Assembly: GCA_030646595.1 (NCBI GenBank)
Contig: JAUSKS010000306.1
Location: 1-5,813, forward strand
Reading direction: 5' to 3'
DNA length: 5,813 nt
Origin: Gallionellaceae bacterium
GTDB lineage: Bacteria > Pseudomonadota > Gammaproteobacteria > Burkholderiales > Gallionellaceae
In this document: piece by piece, positions 1 to 4,034 of the stretch
Layout of the letters: each line of letters begins with the position of its first letter
Numbering within the stretch: position 1 is the first letter of the stretch
The notes under the pieces: model-generated
Seen by the model: the letters and a program-made list of their open reading frames with translations, nothing else
What the model was told of the DNA's origin: nothing
Database searches by the model: none
Program-made: the position numbers and the translations under genes

Positions 1-819
1 GCACCCATAGTGGCCAGCAAGAGCACAGTTTCTGGCAGCGGCGGCTATCTCGAAGGTGACGGGCCGGGCAGTGATGCGCCGACCAACTTGGACACCATTC
101 CTGATGCAAGCCCAAGTGCCGAACCGTTGCATCGCTATGCCAACCGCCCCTATACCGCCTTGGGCCAGACTTATACACCGTTGGCTTCACCGGGCAATTA
201 CAAAATGCGCGGCATGGCTTCTTGGTACGGAAAAAAATTTCATGGTCAGCATACTGCTACAGGCGAGGTGTATGACATGTATGGCATGACTGCTGCCCAT
301 CCCACCTTGCCGCTGCCCAGCTATGCGCGCGTGACCAATCTCAGCAACAACAAATCGGTCGTGGTGCGGGTGAATGATCGCGGCCCTTTCCTGCATGAGC
401 GCATCATTGATCTTTCCTATACGGCGGCACACAAGCTGGGCATCATTGGTGTTGGCAGCAGCGAGGTGGAAGTGGAAAGCGTGGTGGCGGATAGCATACC
501 CCTGCCACTAGCGGCAGCAGAGCCGGTACGTAGCGAAGCGCTGACGCCCGAAGCCAATCCGGTTGCTACCGACCCGGTGGCAATAAAAGGGGGGGTGTAT
601 TTACAACTGGGCGCATTCAAATCCCGGCCAAGCGCAGAAAGTTTTCTGGGACGCATGCGCGCGGAATTTGAAGGCAGTGGCAAGCAGTTAATGCTATCAC
701 CCAAAGATGATTTGATGCGCGTCCATATTGGGCCCTATGCCAGTGCAGAGGAAGCGCGCGCCAGCGCAGAGAAACTGCAATCCCGTTTGGGGTTCAAGCC
801 TTTTGTGATTGTGTATTAA
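1..819 (+). CDS. rlpA: RlpA, septal ring lytic transglycosylase, 5'-truncated by window edge
   Basis: The reading frame is open from base 1 to the TAA at 817-819. A GTG at 10 could be read as a start, but no export signal follows it. The real start and lipoprotein signal with its lipidated Cys therefore probably lie to the left. Counting from that GTG, a Gly/Pro-rich linker (about 1-67) leads into a double-psi beta-barrel (about 68-145). That domain contains GMASWYG, FHGQHTATGE (E86) and VRVNDRGPF (D123), the motifs that carry the acid residues of RlpA enzymes. A low-complexity Ala/Pro/Val linker follows (about 150-193), then a SPOR domain (about 194-269) beginning GGVYLQLGAFKS and including RVHIGPYAS. 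Known RlpA proteins are outer-membrane lipoproteins that cleave stem-peptide-free glycan strands, and SPOR domains bind such glycan at the division septum. The gene converges on phoU. A run of seven G at 589-595 sits at the linker/SPOR junction. The family call is secure; only the N-terminus is unknown. Confidence 0.95.
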   Translation, partial: APIVASKSTVSGSGGYLEGDGPGSDAPTNLDTIPDASPSAEPLHRYANRPYTALGQTYTPLASPGNYKMRGMASWYGKKFHGQHTATGEVYDMYGMTAAHPTLPLPSYARVTNLSNNKSVVVRVNDRGPFLHERIIDLSYTAAHKLGIIGVGSSEVEVESVVADSIPLPLAAAEPVRSEALTPEANPVATDPVAIKGGVYLQLGAFKSRPSAESFLGRMRAEFEGSGKQLMLSPKDDLMRVHIGPYASAEEARASAEKLQSRLGFKPFVIVY

Positions 820-832
820 AGCTAAAGGCAAT

Positions 833-931
833 TTCACCACAGAGACACAGAGAAAAAGCTGAAAAATTAAATCTCTCTAAGGGTTTTCTCTGTGCCTCTG
901 TGTCTCTGTGTCTCTGTGTCTCTGTGGTGAA
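833..931. repeat. Inverted repeat with octamer tandem units in the rlpA/phoU convergent gap
   Basis: The left arm at 833-856 begins TTCACCACAGAGACACAG. The right arm at 884-931 is its reverse complement, lengthened by three extra 8-bp units. The right arm contains five consecutive octamers at 887-926: TCTCTGTG, CCTCTGTG, then three perfect TCTCTGTG. The outermost bases TTCACCAC and GTGGTGAA pair exactly. The AT-rich centre at 857-883 would form a loop. The element fills nearly the whole gap between the two stop codons. I recall similar CACAGAG-type repeats scattered between genes in many bacterial genomes, so this is probably one copy of a non-coding dispersed element. No target-site duplication is visible. 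Confidence 0.85.
833..931. terminator. Possible bidirectional transcription barrier between rlpA and phoU
   Basis: The inverted repeat lies between converging genes, starting 13 bp after the rlpA stop and ending 13 bp before the phoU stop. It could fold into a stem of about 24 bp in RNA from either strand. Neither side ends in a clean U-tract right after the stem, so it is not a canonical intrinsic terminator. The call rests on position and fold alone. Confidence 0.3.
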
Positions 932-944
932 TGGTTTAGTTTGA

Positions 945-1652
945 TCACTCCAGTACTTCGCGCTCAATCTCTTCCACCGTCACATGCCGTACATCGCGTC
1001 CCTTGACCATGTACACTACATATTCCGACATGTTTTTGGCGTGATCGCCTATGCGCTCGATGGCTTTAGCAACAAACAGGATTTCCAATGCAGTGGAAAT
1101 GGTACGCGGGTCTTCCATCATGAAAGTGATCAGGTAACGCATGATGGCGCGAAACTCTTCATCCACTTGCTCATCCTGACGCACAACTTGCGCGGCACAG
1201 GTAAGGTCGAGGCGGGCAAAGGAATCCAGTGATTTGTGCAGCATATCCAGCGCCAGCTCGGCGGCATGCTTGATCTCGGTATAACGCGGCAGGATGAGGC
1301 GTTCTTTTTGCGACAGCAGCTTGGCCATGCGCGCAATTTTTTCTGCCTCGTCGCCGATACGCTCCAGATCAGTGATGGTCTTGATCACCGTCATCACCAT
1401 GCGCAAATCGCCAGCAGTGGGCTGACGACGCACGATGATGCGGTTGCAGTTTTCGTCAATTTCCACTTCCATTGCGTTGACTCGATGGTCGTCAGCAATA
1501 ACGCGGTTCATCAAGGCCACATCTCCGCTAATCAATGACTCAATGGCCAGCCGAATCTGGCTTTCTACCAAGCCACCCATTTGCAGTACGCGCGCGCGCA
1601 CCGCTTCCAGTTCGGAATCGAATTGTTTGGAGGTATGTTCAGAGGAAACCAT
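945..1652 (-). CDS. phoU: PhoU, phosphate signalling regulator
   Basis: This cytoplasmic helical-bundle protein of 235 residues is close to the family's usual length (about 240). It has the two PhoU repeats. Repeat one carries TDLERIGDEAEKIAR (about 94-108), and repeat two carries AIERIGDHAKNMSEYVVYMV (about 197-216). The Glu/Asp pattern of these motifs is the metal-binding signature of the family. PhoU links the PstSCAB phosphate transporter to the PhoR sensor kinase and restrains both signalling and uptake when phosphate is plentiful. The ATG at 1652 has a Shine-Dalgarno AAGGAA (plus-strand 1658-1663) five bases upstream, and the N-terminal sequence MVSSEHTSKQFDSELEAVR is typical. No pst, phoB or phoR gene lies in the window. 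The upstream neighbour on the same strand is rpiA, 139 bp away across a repeat. Transcription may come from its own promoter or by read-through from the rpiA operon; I could not identify a convincing promoter. Confidence 0.97.
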   Translation of the reverse strand: MVSSEHTSKQFDSELEAVRARVLQMGGLVESQIRLAIESLISGDVALMNRVIADDHRVNAMEVEIDENCNRIIVRRQPTAGDLRMVMTVIKTITDLERIGDEAEKIARMAKLLSQKERLILPRYTEIKHAAELALDMLHKSLDSFARLDLTCAAQVVRQDEQVDEEFRAIMRYLITFMMEDPRTISTALEILFVAKAIERIGDHAKNMSEYVVYMVKGRDVRHVTVEEIEREVLE

Positions 1653-1728
1653 AGTTGTTCCTTATCAAGATAAAACAAGAGACACAATACTACGCCTGTA
1701 CCATGACAGTGTGGTTACACCAATGACC

Positions 1729-1796
1729 AGTAACAGGTGACGAGTGAGGGGTGACGGATAACCTTACCTGTTACTTGTCACGCGTCACCTGTCACC
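1729..1796. repeat. Imperfect palindrome of 7-bp repeats between phoU and rpiA
   Basis: Reading + from 1729, five heptamers follow in phase: AGTAACA, GGTGACG, AGTGAGG, GGTGACG, GATAACC. Reading - from 1796, five more follow: GGTGACA, GGTGACG, CGTGACA, AGTAACA, GGTAAGG. Both arms thus repeat a GGTGACN-like unit and face each other. Exact pairings include AGTAACAGGT at 1729-1738 with 1766-1775 and AGGTGACG at 1735-1742 with 1783-1790, so alternative hairpins are possible. The right edge overlaps the rpiA stop codon (1792-1794). It lies downstream of rpiA and upstream of phoU and could form a structure in the shared transcript. It looks like a small non-coding dispersed repeat. Confidence 0.85.
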
Positions 1797-2451
1797 GTTT
1801 AAAAGTCTGCACCCCACCCGCTGTTCCCAGCAGCAACACATCTGCCGAGCGGCGCGCAAAAAGACCATTGGTGACCACACCAGCAATATTATTCAAGGTG
1901 GTTTCCAGTTCCACCGGATTGATAATGCTAAGCCCATGCACATCCAGAATAATGTTGCCATTATCCGTGGTGAAACCTTCGCGCAACTGCGGCTGGCCGC
2001 CCAGCGCCACCAGTTGTCGCGCTACATAACTGCGCGCCATGGGAATGACTTCCAGCGGCAAGGGAAATTTTCCGAGCACTTCCACCAGTTTACTGGCGTC
2101 ACACAAACAGATAAATTGTTTGCTCGCGGCGGCGACAATTTTTTCTCGTGTTAGTGCGCCGCCACCGCCTTTGATCATGTACAACTGGCGTGTAATTTCA
2201 TCCGCGCCATCCACATACACGGGCAAGCTACCCGCATCGTTAAGCGATACCACCTTGATACCATGTCCTTGCAAACGCTGGGCGGATGCCTCGGAACTGG
2301 CCACTGCAGCGCGTATCTTGTGCTTGATTCTGCCCAGCTCATCGATAAAAAAATTGGCGGTCGAGCCAGTGCCCACACCGACTATGCAGTCTTCCGGAAT
2401 ATAAGCCAATGCAGCTTGGGCAACGGCGCGTTTCAATTCATCTTGTGTCAT
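1792..2451 (-). CDS. rpiA: Ribose-5-phosphate isomerase A
   Basis: RpiA interconverts ribose 5-phosphate and ribulose 5-phosphate in the non-oxidative pentose phosphate pathway, supplying ribose for nucleotides. At 219 residues it equals the E. coli enzyme in length. The motifs fall in register with that enzyme: [13 protein letters not shown] (about 25-37) is the phosphate-binding loop, DGADEI carries D81 and D84, [12 protein letters not shown] carries K94 and the catalytic base E103, and a CDASK segment follows. The ATG at 2451 overlaps the stop of the upstream TPR gene as ATGA (2448-2451). A Shine-Dalgarno AGGGA (plus-strand 2459-2463) lies seven bases upstream, inside the TPR gene, so translational coupling is likely. 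The protein ends in GGVQTFKR, and its TGA stop is part of the first GGTGACA unit of the adjacent repeat. It is the last gene of the three-gene operon. Confidence 0.98.
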   Translation of the reverse strand: MTQDELKRAVAQAALAYIPEDCIVGVGTGSTANFFIDELGRIKHKIRAAVASSEASAQRLQGHGIKVVSLNDAGSLPVYVDGADEITRQLYMIKGGGGALTREKIVAAASKQFICLCDASKLVEVLGKFPLPLEVIPMARSYVARQLVALGGQPQLREGFTTDNGNIILDVHGLSIINPVELETTLNNIAGVVTNGLFARRSADVLLLGTAGGVQTFKR

Positions 2452-3086
2452 GGTGCAGTCCCTGTTTCTTTTTTGGATTTCTTTTTCGATGCAACGGCTT
2501 TGTTTTTTTCCTTATCCTGTTGCTCTTCCCATTCCCATATCGCCGCTGATGCGCGGCGGCGGAAAGCATCATCGGCAGGGGCCAAATGCAAATAAGTACG
2601 CATCGCACCCAGCGCGCCGGGCATTTCCTTCAAGCCTTCCAGCGCTTCGGCCAGGCCATAATAGGCATTGTATTGTTCCTTGCGCAATTCAATTGCACTC
2701 TGGAAAAAATCGCGCGCGGCAGCGTAGCGTTCCAGGCCGAGCAGGGCGTAGCCCATGTTGACATGCGCTTCGGGCATTTGTGGTGCTAGGGCCAATAAGC
2801 GATGAAACGCAGTGATGGCATCGTCATAGCGTTTGGCATGCAACATGGCCACGCCTTGCTGAAAACGCTGGTCAATTTCGACCGCACCTTTTTCCTGCGC
2901 ATGGGCGGCATAGGCAGCTGCAGCTGCCTCTTGCGCGGATTTATCAGGCAGCGTAGCGGGCGCGCTAACAGAGGAAGTGGCAGCAGGGGCAGAGACGGCT
3001 TGAGATTCCTCTGCTGCCTGGGCGGATGCCAGCAGCATAACACCCAGGTTAACGGTAATCATCAATTTTAAATGCAACGTCTGCAT
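2448..3086 (-). CDS. Exported TPR (tetratricopeptide repeat) protein
   Basis: I start this gene at the ATG at 3086, giving 212 residues; an in-frame ATG at 3134 would add 16. The downstream start has a good Shine-Dalgarno (3096-3101), lies one base after the upstream stop, and puts a signal peptide at the N-terminus: [20 protein letters not shown] with likely cleavage at AQA/AEE (after about residue 24). The mature protein has an Ala/Ser/Pro-rich linker (about 25-67), about three TPR units (about 71-172, with [20 protein letters not shown] as the clearest), and a Lys-rich tail (about 191-207). TPR domains bind other proteins. With a signal peptide and no second membrane segment it is probably periplasmic. 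It sits between a cytochrome c assembly gene and rpiA. By analogy with the periplasmic TPR domain of CcmI and with NrfG, it could assist apocytochrome handling, but that is inference. The specific function is unknown. Confidence 0.87.
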   Translation of the reverse strand: MQTLHLKLMITVNLGVMLLASAQAAEESQAVSAPAATSSVSAPATLPDKSAQEAAAAAYAAHAQEKGAVEIDQRFQQGVAMLHAKRYDDAITAFHRLLALAPQMPEAHVNMGYALLGLERYAAARDFFQSAIELRKEQYNAYYGLAEALEGLKEMPGALGAMRTYLHLAPADDAFRRRASAAIWEWEEQQDKEKNKAVASKKKSKKETGTAP

Positions 3087-3087
3087 G

Positions 3088-3888
3088 CTAAAAAGTTCCT
3101 TGATGGAATGAAGTGGAAATAAAAGGCATGCCATAAAAAGTTAAAAAGGCCAAAACAAAAACGCCGACTATCATCAACGCAAATGTGCGTGGTGAGATTT
3201 TGTAGGTATGCCGCACATGCAGCGCAAACACGATGCTGAGCCAGGTGATGAAAGCCCAGGTTTCCAGCGGCATCCACGCCCAATAGCGGCCCCATGCGCC
3301 TTGCGCCCAGATGGCACCAACGATCAGCATCAGCGTTTCGAAAATCAACCCCAGCGCCATAAAACGGAAAGCCAGTTCATCCAGGCGGCTGCTATCCGGC
3401 AAGCGCGCAAAGCGGCTATTATTTTTGCTGCGCAGTAACACAATGCCGGAAATGCCCACCGCCACCAACACGCAACCCAGGAAAATTTTGCCCAACCCGA
3501 TGTGGATGTATAGCAAAACTGTAACAAAGGACATCAACAACACGCCTTCTTGCGGACTCAGCATCAACAACCAGCCCATCATCACGAACAGGATGGGCAT
3601 GACCACCGCTGCCGTGGCGCGGATGGCGGGGATGCGCCAATAAGCCAGCGTGTAGATGAGCAACAAGCTCCAGATATTGCTGGATAACATTTCGAACATG
3701 GTGGTGACCGGGCCGTGGCCCAGCCGTTCCCAGCGTAGCGCAATGGATGCAGTGTGCAGCAGCAGCCCCGCTACCAGTAGTCCCAGCACCGCGCGTTCCA
3801 GCGGACGGCGTAAAACAACACCAAAAATGGCCAGCGAGCCAGCCAGCACATACAGCACCAGCGCCGCCCACAGGGTTTGCAATTCCAT
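3088..3888 (-). CDS. ccsA: CcsA-family cytochrome c assembly (haem-handling) membrane protein
   Basis: This 266-residue, very hydrophobic protein has about eight predicted membrane segments. The region GAIWAQGAWGRYWAW (about 191-205) followed by PLETWAFITWL matches the tryptophan-rich periplasmic WWD motif of the CcsA/CcmC/CcmF superfamily. Candidate haem-ligand histidines are H45, H58 (in LGHGPVTTMFEML), H129, H224/H227 and H262 near the C-terminus. In cytochrome c maturation System II, CcsA with ResB/CcsB moves haem across the inner membrane and attaches it to CXXCH sites in the periplasm. One position is odd: canonical motifs read roughly W-x-W-D-P-K-E-T-W, whereas here M206 and L208 replace Asp and Lys. 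No resB/ccsB partner is in the window. The ATG at 3888 has an AGG Shine-Dalgarno seven bases upstream. It is the first gene of the operon, with the TPR gene beginning one base after its TAG stop. A HemX/YpjD-like role in haem biosynthesis regulation is the main alternative. Confidence 0.85.
   Translation of the reverse strand: MELQTLWAALVLYVLAGSLAIFGVVLRRPLERAVLGLLVAGLLLHTASIALRWERLGHGPVTTMFEMLSSNIWSLLLIYTLAYWRIPAIRATAAVVMPILFVMMGWLLMLSPQEGVLLMSFVTVLLYIHIGLGKIFLGCVLVAVGISGIVLLRSKNNSRFARLPDSSRLDELAFRFMALGLIFETLMLIVGAIWAQGAWGRYWAWMPLETWAFITWLSIVFALHVRHTYKISPRTFALMIVGVFVLAFLTFYGMPFISTSFHQGTF
3096..3101 (-). promoter_or_regulatory. Ribosome binding site that fixes the TPR gene start at 3086
   Basis: On the - strand this reads AAGGAA, nine bases before the ATG at 3086-3084, inside the last codons of the CcsA-like gene. 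The alternative ATG at 3134 has no comparable purine-rich site upstream and would place a 16-residue extension before the signal peptide. Confidence 0.75.
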
Positions 3889-3935
3889 ACGGTTACCTGC
3901 TCAGAAAACGGCTATTCTACTACGCCGACAGGCAA

Positions 3936-3963
3936 ATAATAAAATTTATGCTTGCTGCATCAA
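3936..3963 (-). promoter_or_regulatory. Candidate sigma-70 promoter for the ccsA-like/TPR/rpiA operon
   Basis: On the - strand, TTGATG (plus 3958-3963) and TATTAT (plus 3936-3941) are separated by 16 bp. They match the -35 and -10 consensus at 4/6 and 5/6 positions. Transcription would start near 3929, leaving a leader of about 40 nt before the ATG at 3888. A second -10-like TAGAAT lies closer to the gene but has no good -35 partner. Confidence 0.5.
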
Positions 3964-4000
3964 TGACTAGTAATCTTTGAGTTTCCCAGTTGGATGACGG

Positions 4001-4009
4001 TGGTAAAAT
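4001..4009 (+). promoter_or_regulatory. Candidate extended -10 promoter for dnaE
   Basis: TGGTAAAAT fits the extended -10 pattern TGnTATAAT with one mismatch. The region 16 bp upstream (TTTCCC at 3982-3987) is a poor -35, as expected where an extended -10 compensates. Transcription would start near 4016, giving a leader of only about 19 nt before the dnaE ATG at 4035. That leader has no recognisable Shine-Dalgarno. It lies back to back with the operon promoter on the other strand. Confidence 0.45.
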
Positions 4010-4034
4010 TAAAGCCGTTTGTCATTTCGTCATC

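Noticed and set aside
10..12. GTG as the true start of rlpA
   Set aside because: The frame stays open to base 1, and RlpA needs an export/lipoprotein signal that is absent after this codon.
887..926. Regular short repeats that might suggest a CRISPR array
   Set aside because: The units are contiguous octamers with no spacers, no leader and no cas genes; they belong to a small inverted repeat.
3087..3134. Longer start for the TPR gene at 3134
   Set aside because: It would overlap the upstream gene by 47 bp, lacks a Shine-Dalgarno and would bury the signal peptide behind 16 residues.
3419..3871. 150-codon open frame on the - strand overlapping the CcsA-like gene
   Set aside because: It is another frame of a clear membrane-protein gene, with His/Gly/Ala-rich composition, no family resemblance and no ribosome binding site.
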